The translations under genes and the position numbers were made by a program. From Grammothele lineata (taxonomy: Eukaryota > Basidiomycota > Agaricomycetes > Polyporales > Polyporaceae): DNA of 64,000 bases. Location: the NCBI GenBank assembly GCA_002150815.3, contig NDFF03000383.1, positions 248,001 through 312,000 of the forward strand, given 5' to 3'. The notes below the pieces were generated by a model. It was not told the DNA's origin and made no database searches. It worked only from the letters and a program-made list of their open reading frames with translations. This document shows positions 1-12,709 of this stretch, piece by piece (the stretch's first letter is position 1; every line of letters starts with the position of its first letter).

Positions 1-158
1 ATCGAGCAGCGAACCAGAACCAGACAGAGCCCGCCCCGGACTGCGGACGGCGTGTCACCTCTGACGTCACTTCGTCACGCTGCACGTGCGCCGTGACCCG
101 CTCACGCAGCACGAGACGCGTAGGCGCTGGAAGAGGCGCTCACACTTGGCTTTCGACG

Positions 159-618
159 ATGCTGCCCACTGCCGTCCGCTTGGGAGGCCGTTCGGCGTGG
201 AAGGGTGCGTTCGACCGTGACTGCTCTCACGGCCGCTCCTCTCATCATCTTTTGTGTGTAGGGCCGTTCTTTGTGGCATTCCCCAACCTCAAGCACGCCC
301 TCGAAAACAACATTGCCATCACGACCCAGGCGCGGTCATGTACTATCCTCCCTAATTTCATTGGGTGCGTCTACCCTTGTGCACTGTGTATATGCGCCAG
401 GTTATGCTAACGTTGTGTTTGAATGCTCCAAGGCTCCGGTTTATGGTGCATAATGGCAAGGACTACGTCCCAGTGACGGTGACGCAGGACATGGTCGGGC
501 ACAAGCTGGGAGAGTTTGCGATCACGAGGAAGCGGTTCACTTACAAGTGCGTCGCTATCGTCTTCGTTCTCGTTCTCAATGCTCATGAGTTGTTTTCAGG
601 CAGACGAAGAACAAGTAG
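159..618 (+). CDS. RSM19: Mitochondrial small-subunit ribosomal protein uS19m
   Basis: Structural protein of the mitochondrial ribosome small subunit (S19 family). Four exons join in frame: 159-204, 262-364, 433-546 and 600-618, giving 93 residues, the usual size for this short family. Introns have GTGCGT donors and AG acceptors. Visible family features are the N-terminal SAWKGPFF block, the ILPNFIG stretch and the strongly conserved core [20 protein letters not shown] followed by LGEFAIT, ending in a short basic tail. The start at 159 is the first Met in frame with the S19 core. The 3' exon is only 19 bases and encodes the basic end QTKNK. Family assignment is secure; the symbol follows the yeast orthologue. 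Confidence 0.9.
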
Positions 619-2496
619 ACCATATACTACCTCTTCTATTTTCTCTGGCTGCACTGTATTCTGCTCTACATCACTGCTATCCCATAATCGCTTTTTGCTC
701 TCCCACCATTGCTCTGCGTGCCCACCGAGCGTACGGACTCCGAGCGAACGGAACAGCACGGTAAGCTCGCAAATGCCGCACCATTCATTCATTCTTCGTA
801 TCCACGGCTGTCTGCCGAATTCTCTCGAGCTCTCCCTTTCTTCACCCCGAACAGGATCCCAATCGAGTTCCCCGCTGGACTCGGGTGCGACTTCTCCCCA
901 GCTCACTTGTCTTTGCCGCCGCAACATACGTTTTCGCAACGGCCTTGACGAAAAGGAAGTTAAATTCCGAGCACTCGCGAACAATGTAGTTGCGTCCGGT
1001 GAGAAATATAGCCGTCCGACCCCTTGGCCTTCTTCATCCCAACCCGATTTATCAAAATCAATTGCTGTCCAGTTCAGCAGTTCACGTCGAAGAAATCTGC
1101 ATTTATTCGCCATCGATATCACGGACAACGTCCTTCATCCAGTTCAGCCCTCTATCGCCGCAACTCTACTATTCCCCTCAATATGCTGTTCTGACCAAAT
1201 GGTCCTCGTCTTCCGAGAGTGCTTCCCCATACGGATACCTTTAGTAAGTCTTCGCCAGCCGGAGGACTCTCGCCGCTGGCAATTGACCCTGGAAACAGAA
1301 GCGAAAAGCAAAGTGAGCGTCGCTCCCATCTCCCTGAGCTTCGACTTGTCTGACAACCGGCTAGGTATCGGTTGAGTTGCTATCCCTGAACGCAGGCTGT
1401 TGATGATGGAAGTGGAGCCCTACGTCGTTGCAAACAGCTAAGCGGACGAAACGGAATCTCAATTATATCCCAACCCATCGCCATACGAGGGGCCGGTCAC
1501 CCAACCAGTTACTCGGGTGCCGTCTCGGTCGAGTAGGGTCGACGAGTCCGACATCTCCGTGGCATCCTGGATGCCGATCAAACATGCATACGCCGCGGTA
1601 CGAGTCAAACATCTTGTTCATCCCAGCGGTCATAGACGTCGAAGCTAAGTCCGTCTTCCCAGACTGGTACGGTGACTGAATCTGTCGTTTATCCGTCAGT
1701 CAACACTGGCAACTACTGCACGCGAATCGTTAATGACAGTCGGCTTCCCGACCCACTCCATCGCTCAGCACCTCCTCGTTCCGTCGAGGACAATGCGGAA
1801 GATGATTTGCCTCGTTTCGCAGGCTGTACCGACTGCAGTGCATCCCGCCCGGTGTGCCCGTTTCAGTGTTGTCAAAGGGTGATGTTCTCTCGACTGTTGT
1901 GCATAGCATGCACTGGATGGTGATGCGTGTGCAGGCTCGCATCAGACTGCATCCTGGAGGTTTTCGCCGGTGCCTTTTCGCTGGAGAGGGTTCGCGGTGG
2001 CTCGCGGGGACATTGGACGAGTGTGCGTGGACTATGTCGTAAGACAACGTCACTTTGTGTAGAGCAGACACGTAAAGGAGCAGCATATGTTTTCTGGAGA
2101 GGAGAGCAAGCCTTCGCCGGCCGGGATTGGTTGCCGTGACAATACTCGAGCAGTCGGCTAGATCCGAGGGCGGCTTGGTCAGGCTTGGGGACGCCGGATT
2201 GGGCGAGCGCGAGCACGGGCCACAAAGCCAGCACGATCCCGAGGACCCGCTCGACGCTCCCAGCGACGACCACGACGCCCCCGCGCACGACGCACTCACG
2301 ACTCACGACCCCCGCCGCCGCCGCCGCCGTCGTCGCGCTTATCGTCGCGTTCGCCCCGAGCCTGGCTCATCCGCTCTGCCATCGGCACCCCGTTTAGCCC
2401 GGCCGCCTGCCACCTGCCCTGCCTGCCGCTGCCGCGCGCCCTGCGATCCAGGATCCCCCGTCATCTTGACCTAATCCTGCGGACAGATCCCCCCTC
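619..2496. other. Intergenic stretch, no recognised gene
   Basis: Several long open frames exist on both strands, for example minus 583-1128 and minus 1730-2299. None shows a recognisable motif, a convincing intron chain or protein-like composition. A short CCG trinucleotide run lies near 2313-2335, just upstream of the kinase gene and probably in its promoter or 5' UTR. Confidence 0.5.
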
Positions 2497-5400
2497 ATGG
2501 CCCACTACCAGGTCACCGCCGCGTCCCTCACGCCCTCCCGCCCCGCCCCCGCCGCCCCCGCGCGCCGCGACGTCCAGAACGCGCTCGCCAACTCCGGCTA
2601 CGCCTCCTCCTTCTCCGTCGGCACCTCGTCCCCCTCCGGCTCGTCCTACGCCGCATCCTACTCGGGCATCGGCGGCTCTCCCAACCGCCAGTCCGACATG
2701 CTCAGCAGCCACAACATCGTCCGCTGCGGGACCGTCACCGTCAAGGAGGATGGTCTCGTTTCCTGGCTTTGGCGGCCCAAATGGCTCGTCCTCAAGGAGT
2801 CCACGCTGTCGATACATAAGAGCGAGGTGAGTGCTCGTCAGTTTGTTAGTTTGTGCGCTAGTTTCGCTCCCGTCTTTGGGTGGGTTTAATGGGTTTGCGT
2901 TGGATGGAGAGTTGGGCTTCTTTCGACGGGGTTTGGCCGCAAAATCCTTCTCCCTTCTCGTGCGATTCGCCGCGTATCGCTCAGTCGAATCCTCGGAAGG
3001 ACGACCCTGGACAGTATCCTCGGGGCGTCGTAATGGCGATTAAGATGCATCCTGGCGGGGGCCCGAGAATCGCTGGGGACGATTTATCCTGCATCGGCAT
3101 CTTCGACCAGCTATTGCTCATCAGTGGACATTGGTCTTTCGTGGGTAGGGGCATTAAGTGCTCTCCGTATTCCTCCCTTTCATCCATGGTGCATTACTGG
3201 ACGGTGGAACCACTTCTCCTTCGCGATTGAAGTGTTCAGTCCACGATCCTCGGAAACAAATTCCCATCTCCTCCAACTAGGCGAGACTTCGAGCACCGTT
3301 CTTGTTTTTCTCGTCCTTGTGCTCGTCCGAAGAGCGACGTGCTAACGCATTTTTCAGTCCTCGCCACAGCCCCAGAGCTTGATCAATCTCTCCGATATCG
3401 CCAACATCGAGCGGACAGATCTTAAGCCTTACTGTCTCCTTCTCGAGGCCAAGGATAAGCGGGTATATTTCTCTCTCAAGAGTGACGAGGAGCTGTACGG
3501 ATGGCAAGACGACATCTACTCCCGGAGTCCGCTCATGGGAGTGAGCAATCCCACTAACTTCGTGCACAAGGTCCACGTCGGCTTCGATCCCATCTCGGGG
3601 GCTTTCACCGTACGTGCACGTTCTTGCGCTTCTCTTTGTTGCTTACTAACATTGCATCCAGGGTTTGCCCGACGCATGGAGCAAGCTCCTCACAAAGTCG
3701 GCCATTACTCGAGAAGACTACGCCAAAGATCCCCAGGCTGTGCTCGATGTGCTGGAGTTCTACACGGATCACCAGAAGCGGGAGATGGAGGAAATGGGCA
3801 TGGGCTATTCGACGATGAGTGGCTCGCGAAGCCAAGGCTCGTATGCTTCCTCCTCTACGCTTTCCCCCTACTCGGACACGTCGAGCGCGCCCCGCTTCAA
3901 CGCGGGCACTGGCCTCGGTGGCGCTGGCATCAGCAAGATGTCACTAGACCGTCCCTCAATCAAACGTCAAGACTCCGCGCCCGCCCACCTCAACGGGGAC
4001 GCCGTAAACGGCACCCAGGCTGCCCTTGCCCGCGCTGCCGAGGTTGTGAACGGCTCCCACATCCAACATGCAAACACCGTCTCCGCCGCGCAGACAAACG
4101 CCGCCATGCGAAACCCCATCCCACCCATGGGCGCACCCGGCTCGCTGCAGGCCTCTCGTCCCGCGCCCCAGCGTCCCTTACTCTCCGCCAACCGGCCCGC
4201 GCCCCCAGCACCCGGTCTGCCCAAGCCCCCATTGCCGGATCACTCGCCATCATCCGCGGAGCTCCGTCTGCGTGCGAAGGCCCAGGGTCCCCCCACGGAA
4301 ACGCAGACGACGAAGCCGCCCGGGCTCATGCAGCCCGAGCGGAAAGACTCGCTGGACCGCCAGGGCCCCGGCCCCGCGCGGCCAAACATCGCGCCCGCCA
4401 AGTCCGCTCCGCTCCCCGGACAGCCCGGGAACCAGCCCGCGGGAGCGACGGTGGGCCCCCCGCCCGTGAAGCCTTTGCAGCCGGCGAAGAAGCCGACGGG
4501 CCCGAAGGAGCCCCCGGCGGTGACGGTGACGGGCGCGGGCGACGACGAGCGCGGGGGCGGGGTCGCCGCGGCGGCGGCGGCGCTGGAGAAGCCGAAGGTG
4601 GAGAAGGAGAAGCGGATCAGCACGATGAACGAGGCGCAGATTATGGAGAAGCTCCGGAGCGTGGTGAGCGCGGACGACCCGAAGGCGCTTTACAGCAAGA
4701 TTCGCAAGGTTGGCCAGGGGTGAGTGCTCGCTGTTTCGTCGTGCGTGTTTTTTTGCGGTGGGCGTGCTAATGCGGGGTGATAGTGCGTCGGGACATGTCT
4801 ACGTCGCGAAGGTGCATGCGACGGGCAAGAAGGTCGCGATCAAGGAGATGGACCTGTCGAACCAGCCCCGGAAGGAGCTGATCGTGAACGAAATTCTCGT
4901 CATGAAGGAGTCGCAGCACCCGAACATCGTCAACTTCCTCGATGCCTACCTCGTCAAGAGCAACGAGCTCTGGGTCGTCATGGAGTACATGGAGGGCGGC
5001 GCGCTCACGGACATTATTGAGAACAACACACTTGAGGAGGACCAGATCTCAAGCATTTGCTTGGAGGTACGTCTATGATGTCTGCGCGCTCCGTCGGAGA
5101 TGCTGACCACGACACTTTAGACTTGCAAGGGCCTCGGGCACTTGCACAGCCAGTCCATTATTCACCGTGATATTAAATCAGACAACGTCCTGCTGGATGC
5201 GCAGGGCCATGTCAAGATCAGTACGTCATCCCCTCTCTGTCCGAGCGACCGGCGCAGCCCTAACCCCCTCCCGCAGCCGACTTCGGTTTCTGCGCAAAGC
5301 TCACGGACCAAAAGTCGAAGCGCGCAACGATGGTCGGCACGCCGTACTGGATGGCGCCCGAGGTCGTGAAGCAAAAGGAGTACGGCGCAAAGGTCGACAT

Positions 5401-5740
5401 CTGGTCGCTGGGCATCATGGCGATCGAGATGATCGAGAACGAACCGCCGTACCTGGACGAGGAGCCGTTGAAAGCGCTCTACCTGATCGCGACGAACGGC
5501 ACGCCGACGCTGAAGAAGCCCGACGCGCTCTCGCGCGAGCTGAAGGGCTTCCTCAGCGTGTGCTTGTGCGTCGACGTAAAGAGCCGCGCGACTGCTGACG
5601 AGCTTCTCGAGGTAAGCGCTCCCACGTCTCTATCAAGCTGCTAGTACTGACCTCCCTCTTAGCATGAGTTCTTGAAGAAAGCGTGTGCGCTTGCCGGACT
5701 CGCACCCCTGCTCCGCTTCCGGAACAAGCAGGCGTCATGA
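2497..5740 (+). CDS. CLA4: PAK-family serine/threonine kinase, CLA4 type (PH-CRIB-kinase)
   Basis: p21-activated kinase acting downstream of Cdc42/Rac GTPases in polarity, septation and hyphal growth. Seven exons join in frame: 2497-2826, 3358-3609, 3662-4719, 4784-5066, 5121-5220, 5277-5611 and 5663-5740, giving 811 residues. Domain order is a Ser-rich N-terminus, a PH domain (about residues 75-185, starting near [10 protein letters not shown]), then a CRIB/PBD motif ([19 protein letters not shown]). A long Pro/Ala/Lys-rich linker follows. The C-terminal kinase has the glycine loop [19 protein letters not shown] lysine, HRDIKSDN catalytic loop, DFGFCAKL and the activation segment GTPYWMAPE. 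The PH domain before CRIB separates CLA4 from STE20. The first intron is unusually long (531 bases). CLA4-type genes are frequent neighbours of agaricomycete B mating loci. Confidence 0.93.
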
Positions 5741-6937
5741 GTCGTCCGCGGCGACGTTCTTCGCTTTTCCTCTCTTCTCTCCTGACTTTGGGTCTGTTTT
5801 GGAGGCATTTGTTCCCGATCAGACGGACAGGTCGCGCCGTGCTTTCCTTCTTCGTCCGCGTCGACCCCTTGCGCTTCCCCTCTCCGCCCGCCCGCCCGGA
5901 TCCCCCACTACCGCCCTACTACTGCATGCACAACTCGTTCCTCGGCCCGTCTAAGCCCTCTTATCTATATCCCCGCCCGGCCCACACCCGCACCCTCTCG
6001 CGCCGTCCGCGTCGTGTCCGAATCACTAGTAGTGTCCCGTCCATCGTCCCGTGCTCCGTCGATATTCTTCTTTTCCGCTTCTTCCCTTTCTTCTCCCTTT
6101 ACTCCTTTTCTTTTTTTCTTTACATGTTGGAAGATCCCCGACGCCCCCCATTAGTGTACAACTACGACGACGACTTAGAGCGCGCTCTGCGCGAGGTATG
6201 TGCGTGCGTGCGTGCCGCCGGTGCCCCCCTCCCATCCTCTCTCCTCCCTTCTTCTCTCTGTTCTCGACGATTCCCTCCCTCCTACTGCTATGTACGCGGT
6301 ATGCACGCATGTATATGGCAATACCATGGTGTGTACGCTGTCGAAACGAATCCAATTGATACCAAGTCTACTGCAGTATGGGCAGCTTGTGAGGCCTGTT
6401 GCTGGTTCACTGATTTGACATGATTGGCATATGAAAAGCTGTCGTTATCCCAGGGTTGAACCGACAGAGCTTATACCGATCGCGGCTATTCGGACGACAC
6501 ACGGAGGGAGAGTACAGGTTACACAGGATATCAATAAATCGTGATAAGTAGGGTCAGTCGCGCGGGGATATATGTATACGATACTTCCAGTCCGTGACAC
6601 GAAACTCGAGAACCAGGGAGGAGGCTACACAACAAGAGAGAGAGGACGGCAAAACAGAGACGACTCGGGGACCACATAAAGTATGAACAAACACCTCGGG
6701 ACGCGCTACTAGTACGGCACAATCCTAGACCTGAGTATACGCATAATACAGTACACCAGACATGGACGACGACGCATAGGGAGGAGGGTGCATGAGCGGA
6801 GAGAAGAAGGTTTGAAGATACACACTTGGGTTATTCAGTACACATCCAACAATACACACATACTCTACGCACGTCCGTGCGAGCGACAATCCAATTCCGA
6901 GGGGATAAGAGAGACGTGCCGGGGCCACGAGGGGAGG
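5741..6937. other. Convergent intergenic region, no gene seen
   Basis: This lies between the 3' ends of the CLA4-type kinase (plus) and the CNOT11-like gene (minus). Roughly 5750-6280 is pyrimidine-rich (C/T tracts), consistent with 3' UTR. No motif-bearing frame, RNA gene or repeat was recognised. Confidence 0.5.
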
Positions 6938-8562
6938 TCAGAACTTGTTCATCGCGAGGACGCGGTAGAGCGCGTTCGCCTCCTCGAAGCGCGAGTTGCG
7001 GAGCGTGAAGTGCGCCATCTCGGCCGAGTCTGCGTCCGAGGCCGGGTCGACGACGCCGAGTTTGATGAGCGCGTTGAAGAACCGGCAGAGCTATGTGGCG
7101 CAAGGTCAGCCTATTAGAGAACATTAGTCAGGAGATGGGGCGGACGCACGTTCTGCACGCCCTTGGTAAACCGGTCGTCGCTGATGTTGCCGTCGCGCTC
7201 GTCCTGTTCCGCGCGGTCGAGCCACGCAACGCAGGAGTGGATGAACCAGCCGAGCACTTCGAGGCGGACAAGGTCTGCAATCGTCGTCCGCCCACCCGTT
7301 GCCATGTCTGCGATGGAGGTCGAGTCGCGGAGGAGGCGGCCGATAAGGTCGAAGGAAGGCAGCGTTGGGGGCAGGGTACGTAGGACATCGAGATAGGGTT
7401 CTGGACCAATGTCGGATTCGGTAGAGAGGAGCGCGATGACGAGCGGGTGGCCGAGCGTCGGGTTGGTGGCGAGTATAGCGGGAAGGTCGGTTGAGGTGAT
7501 GAACGAGGGAGAGGTGAGCTTTGGAATCATAGGAACGACGGTCTACGAGAAATGGTTTGAGACGAGTAAGCAGATGTATAAAATGAGATACTCACTCGGT
7601 GTTCGGCGAGAGAGAGTACGCGTTCGCGCGCAGCAAGCAATAGTGACGCCCCGCGTGAATATGCCTCAGTTTCCTGATCGCGCTCCGCCGACGGTCTATT
7701 GACATCCTTGTCGCCGTCGCGCACAGCAGCGTCCACGAGCTTCTGTATCGGTATCTCATCTTCCAACGCGAGGTTTACCGCTCGGAGTTTTGGAGGCAGT
7801 GGCGACTTTACTAGCGTGTTCGGCGAAAACGGACCGATCTGGGAGGTCACAACGAAGGTTAACGCCTAATCGTACGTCAATGATAGCGAGAGCGGACCGG
7901 GGACTCACATCGTTACCTTCGCCTCTGAGAATCTTGTAGAGGACCCAGACCAGCTGCTCACTCTCGCTGACACCACCCGCCTCGGCCACACGCACGGCCG
8001 CCTCGCGCTCCTTGGTGAAGGTGGCATACAGCACCGACTTGAACGGGTTGATCGCTATTGGGTGCGGTGCATAAAGCGAATATAAGATGTAGGATACCAG
8101 AATACGCTGGGCAAGCTGCGAGGATGAGCGGCGTCAGTTTCTCAACCCATATCGGGGGAGCCACTGGGTGGTGAACAGACTCACGTCGCCGGGGGAATCG
8201 AGCATAGGCATGAGGACATCGAGCGCGAGCTGGAAACGCGACAATGGCGGAACAATCTGCACGAATGTGTGCGCAGCGGTCGAACAGGGCGTCGCGACCG
8301 CCCCGGCGAGGAGCTGTGCGACGGACGTGCGGGTGGTGTCGCCCATCTGCACGGTGGGCTTCGCAGCCAGGGGCGGCTGGTAGAAGGACGCGGTCTGCAT
8401 CATCCTTGCAGGATGCAGCGCGTCGTGATGAGCGTTGAGTTCGCGGCGATCGGCGTCGTCGTGGTCGTCGTGGTCGTCGTCGAGGGCAGTGGTCAGTGAG
8501 GTCAAGACGCAAGGAGCGCGAATGCGAGGATGAGCTATACAAACCCTAACCATGCCAGCCAT
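6938..8562 (-). CDS. CNOT11: CCR4-NOT complex subunit 11-like protein
   Basis: Predicted accessory subunit of the CCR4-NOT deadenylation complex. Five exons on the minus strand, all joined in phase 0: 8562-8185, 8115-7909, 7865-7596, 7542-7150 and 7090-6938, giving 466 residues. The family signal is in the second half. It includes DLPAILATNPTLGHPLVIAL, the segment around YLDVLRTLPPTLPSFDLIGR, and a C-terminal helix pattern ending NSRFEEANALYRVLAMNKF. This matches the order seen in metazoan CNOT11 (NPLVAIE, then the EFS/FRLL-type end). The N-terminus has an Asp/His run (DDDHDDHDD) encoded by a GTC/GTG-rich simple repeat at about 8452-8480, and the start could be either Met at 8562 or 8553. It is transcribed divergently from the RG-rich gene, 137 bases apart. 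Confidence 0.8.
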
Positions 8563-8699
8563 GGCCTTAGCGTTCCGGCCTCGGGCAAAAGCATCATCTC
8601 TTCGTTCTTGTCTTCGTCTTTGCTACATCTCGTCTGGAAGCCACAATACACTTTGCTCCTTTCTTCTCATATACGGTATACTGCTCACTCAGAAATTTC

Positions 8700-9614
8700 A
8701 TGGCTGATAACGGAGCATCCGCGGAAGCTTCAGCCCCGGCGGGCAGAGGTCGAGGTCGAGGTCGGGGCAAGTCTCGCGGTGGGCTAGGCAAATACCTGCG
8801 CGCGAGGGGTCGCGGGCGAGGTCGTGGACGTCCTGCAGAGTTTCACAAACGTTTACTTTTGGAGGGGGAAGAGGACGAGGAGCTGGACGAGGAGGAACAG
8901 AGGGAGATGGCTCAGAAGTACGGGCGCAGGCAGCTTGGCACCAACGCGGATCGCTATGCTGAGCCCGAGCCCGAGCTCGGTTCTGACGGTGAGTCAAAGG
9001 CATAATGCGCGAAGAGATCTGAGCCCAAACAGTTGACAATCATTCCACGCATTCGTACTCACAGGTGAGGAGATCGTCGAGCCGGAGGTAGACCTCTCCT
9101 CGTTTCTTGAACGCCAACGGCTCTCTGGCGGTCCTTCTGCGCCACCTCCACCAGACGAAGATGACGAGCTCGACGAAAGTCTAATGCAAGTCTTCTCGCA
9201 AGGGAAGTCATCAGCTCAGTCGAAGAAGGGTCGCGTGCAGCAGATCGAATGGGACGCCGAACTGGAGGAAATGAGCCGCGAGAAGGCAGCTGCGGAGGCC
9301 ACCCGAGGTCAGTTCTACCTACATTTGCTGTTCTGTTAGTGTGCTCACGTCCTCGATCTATCAGATCTCAAGGCACGCTTCCGCGCGCAGACCGCGAAGC
9401 AGCGCGGGCGTTCCGCTCCACGAGGAGCTGCAACGCTTGCACGCAGCAGACCAAGTTAGCACTCGTGATTCTCACCTATAAGGCTATCATCCTGACTGAA
9501 GATGACCTAGGTCACTCGTACACGGAGGCTCCGCCGCTTCCAACCGACTCGTCGATACCCGAAAAGGGCGAGAAAGAAGGCATGCAAGACTTCCTGGACG
9601 ATTTACTCAAATAA
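8700..9614 (+). CDS. RG-rich acidic conserved protein of unknown function
   Basis: Four exons join in frame: 8700-8988, 9065-9307, 9365-9454 and 9502-9614, giving 244 residues. The N-terminus is an Arg-Gly repeat region of the RGG type, which commonly binds RNA. Then come an acidic Glu/Asp stretch, a NADRYAEPEPE segment, an EVDLSSFLERQRLSGG segment, the charged IEWDAELEEMSREKAAAEA helix and an acidic C-terminal end (FLDDLLK). I do not recognise the family with certainty. The segments look like conserved islands in a disordered nuclear or RNA-associated protein. It shares a short divergent promoter with the CNOT11-like gene, so co-regulation is possible. No membrane segment or signal peptide is visible. 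Confidence 0.75.
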
Positions 9615-9754
9615 ATACTACCTCGATCTGATACCTCCGAGCACGCCGTCAATGGGTAGCAAGTGACATGTAATAATATCATCTCGCCAGCAAGAAGGCA
9701 ATGTGATAGTACTTTGGCCGAGCGCACTCTCCACATGTTAACCCTCGCGCCACA

Positions 9755-11522
9755 ATGGATCCCCCTTCCGGTACTCCCGCTGGCATCGGTACGTGTTTAC
9801 CGTCTCGACGGCGCTCAAATGATTGGCATCGATATCGACGTTGTTGACAAGCTTGTCGCAGTGCGGGCGTGTGAGATTAGGCACGTGAACCCCTTGTTGG
9901 ACTTCCAGGTGCCACCAGCGCGATGTCGGTGGCACCAAGACTCTCATCTTTCCTACGTACTCGCGCCACCCGTCCGTTGACATGAATCCTCTCTGCGACG
10001 TAGACTCAGCGGGTGAGCTCAGGCGAATATAAACGTCTGCCTTTCATGCTGACCCCGTTTTCATAGAGCAATCCGCTACCAATGTTGCCACGATCAACGC
10101 GCCGAAATCCTTCGCGTCCTTTCCCGAGGCACAAGCAGTGTTCGCAAACCACGAACTAGCTAGCAAAATACTCGAATTCCTCTGCGCACCGACGAAAGCA
10201 CGCTGCGCGGTCCTCAAATTCTCGTTGATATGTTGGGGAACCCACGGACCCGCCATGGACGTACTCTGGGCGGCTCCATTCAAGAGCCTCATTCCGCTGT
10301 GGAGTATGCTCGCGCCTTTGGATCTACCCTATCCTCGGAAACCTGAGGAGGTGGAGAACTACCTATCGACGGTGAGTAATTTCGGCCCAGGGGAGGCTCG
10401 ACTAATTGAAACACACAGATCATCGAAGCACGCCTCTATGATGATACATCCCGCTTCAAGCATTTTCGAGACAACGCATCCCGTATGAAATCGCTGGTGT
10501 TCTCGAGAAAAGAAGGCAGCTACGAACTACAAGCGCAACTCGCGCGGATCGTGGTGGCTCGGAACAACAACGCGGGCATCTTCACCACCCTTCATAGTCT
10601 CTCTTGGAGCATCCATGTAGGGGATGATCCGGTCTTTCTCCGCCTGTTCACACCTGCTTTACTGGTTGTAAATCTTTCTTTCCCTTCGGTATGGCGTTTC
10701 TCAGAAGCAGGTTGGGACTACGTGGAGGCTTCTCTGAGACGCCTTTGCCATATCGCACCATACGTCCAGGACCTCTCGCTCATGGCGCCCACGAATGGTT
10801 CTATCGTGGAGGCACTCCTCTCTTTCAAGCACTGTGGGGTAGTCCAAGTCGATCATATACCGAACGGATCTATTTTGCTATCCCTCCTTCGTAAACCCGG
10901 TATCCGACGTGCAGCTATCACCAAACTCCCCGATGGACACATCCCACGTATATCATCGCAGACGCTTGTTTCCATCACTCTACACGGACGGATCCCTTCC
11001 CTCGCATCTGCCATCACTGCCCTCGATACTCCGTCTCTGTCCCAGGTCGTGTTCATCATTCACACTGCGCTTCCGTCACCCGATCGGACGAACGAGCTTG
11101 CAGCCGCGCTTGTCGTAGCCGCACCTCGTCTGCGCAACCTCACCCTCGAAATCGTCGTGCCAGCTCCTTGTACCACGTATTTGCACAGATTCCACCAGAG
11201 ACCGCCACCTGTCTTCAATTTACCGGTCCATTTCTTACTCGCCCCGTTCTTCCGTTTCGCTAGCCTCCGTCGCGTCGTTTGCAAGGCATGCCCCAGGTCC
11301 AAAGGGCACGTGGTATCCACTGCCACTGACGAGCAGCTAATGGCTTGCGCCGACGCGTGGCCCAAGTTAGAAGCCTGCCAGTTGGAGCGACGGTACGATC
11401 TGAGCGAGCGGTTTAATATGCCCCGCGACGACGCACTCCTGTATTCGCATCGGCCTCGACTCAGCGCGTACTTCAGAGAGCGATGCCCTCGTCTCCACGC
11501 GCTCATACTACCTCCAAAATAG
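9755..11522 (+). CDS. F-box/leucine-rich-type protein
   Basis: Likely a substrate adaptor of the large agaricomycete F-box family. Exons: 9755-9788, 10067-10371 and 10419-11522, in frame, giving 480 residues. A 9-base microexon at 10004-10012 with good splice borders can be added without changing frame. The N-terminal part has the degenerate F-box pattern seen in these fungi (EFLCAPTKARCAVLKFSLIC, then DVLWAAPFKSLIPL). The remainder is a leucine-rich region with evenly spaced hydrophobic segments, ending YFRERCPRLHALILPPK, a typical end for this family. It borders the pheromone/receptor region. Substrate unknown; such genes are highly expanded and usually not assignable. Confidence 0.75.
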
Positions 11523-11836
11523 GTGTGTCCATATCATCGAGCCATCTAATCTGGTTCATGGCTGATCAATAGGAACTACTCCTTGCGACCAGGTTAGCGC
11601 CGCTCAAAACGGAGGCGAACTTTGGCCGTGGTGTCGGATAGAAGGAAAAGGATCTTCGTTACAATCAAGGACTTGAGTATATGTTGTCTGTAATAACGCC
11701 CCCCGAATGACGTTGGAAGCACTCTACCGCAGCACCGCCGTGTGAACGTGAACACGTGAATCGCCGTAGGGAAAGGTGTTGTTGGAAGCAGAGTTGTCAA
11801 TGTCGAACATTCTCATCCCAGCCCTCCATCTGCAAC

Positions 11837-12709
11837 ATGGCTCGGAGCACAAAGATTCGAGGTCAGTATATCTTCACAAGTGTTGACAGTGTTGACATCC
11901 GCCTTGACTCGCCTTTAGTTTCAGGAATGCGCGAGCCTGTGGGCATTGACATTGCCACCATCACCTCCTCGCTCTCGTCGTTGAAGATCTCCACTGGGGC
12001 GCGGGATGTGCTTATGACGGACAAATCGGTTCGCGCTGTATGCGCGTGCCTGGCTCAACATGACAGCGCTTCTCGCGACCCCGCCAGATTCGCGCGCGTT
12101 TGCCGCGGAACCTACGAGCCTGCTATAGACGCACTTTGGGCGAACATGAGATGTCTCACCATCCCTCCGCAAAGTTTCCCTCTCGTTCGAAGTCCAGTTG
12201 CGAGGTAACATCGTACCCGAGTTCCCTACGCTCGTCAAGGCGGTACCCGTGATTTCCCCGCACATGGATGACTTCTCACTTGACGTCTCAGACCCCTTAC
12301 CTACGAAGAGCAGGGCGATCCCGTACATCCTGTGCACGATCGGGACATAGACATCGCTCCGTTCCTTCTTCGCGATATGCACCGCTTGAGTTGCAGGACA
12401 ACTTTCATAAAACGGTTGCGCGCCATCATGGTGAGTTCCTCACGCAATGTAGACATAATACGGATACAGTTACATTGACAGTCGGCTTCTACCAGTAAGC
12501 TTTCGTACAGGGATCATCGTACAGGCGTGATAGTACAAAATCGTAGAGTCAAGGTACAGAAAACGTGCGCGGCACTACATTGTACAACGATAGTCCATTA
12601 CCATCGCATTGGTACCCAAAACATTCGCGAATCCCGAGTGTGTCCAAAACCGCTGACTTCGAAGCCGTCGTGCCTACGCACGACTGTCAAGGTCAGGAGC
12701 CACGCCTGA
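11837..12709 (+). CDS. Short F-box-like protein, probably truncated
   Basis: A possible spliced gene: 11837-11861, 11919-12204, 12292-12430 and 12482-12709, in frame (225 residues). The segment DPARFARVCRGTYEPAIDAL followed by WANMRCL resembles the F-box-like segment of the gene just upstream (LICWGTHGPAMDVLWAAPF), suggesting a tandem duplicate. Exon 3 encodes a protein-like run (PLTYEEQGDPVHPVHDRDID), but the leucine-rich half is missing and the last exon has poor protein character. It may be a shortened functional gene or a decaying copy. The 3' end is the least certain part. Confidence 0.4.

Noticed and set aside
365..1375. 336-codon open frame on plus overlapping uS19m
   Set aside because: Only the portion at 433-546 is coding (exon 3 of uS19m). 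The rest reads through introns and intergenic DNA without protein-like features.
3379..4770. 463-codon frame through the kinase gene
   Set aside because: After the PH/CRIB exon it runs through an intron and then out of frame with the CLA4 linker, where high GC makes all frames long.
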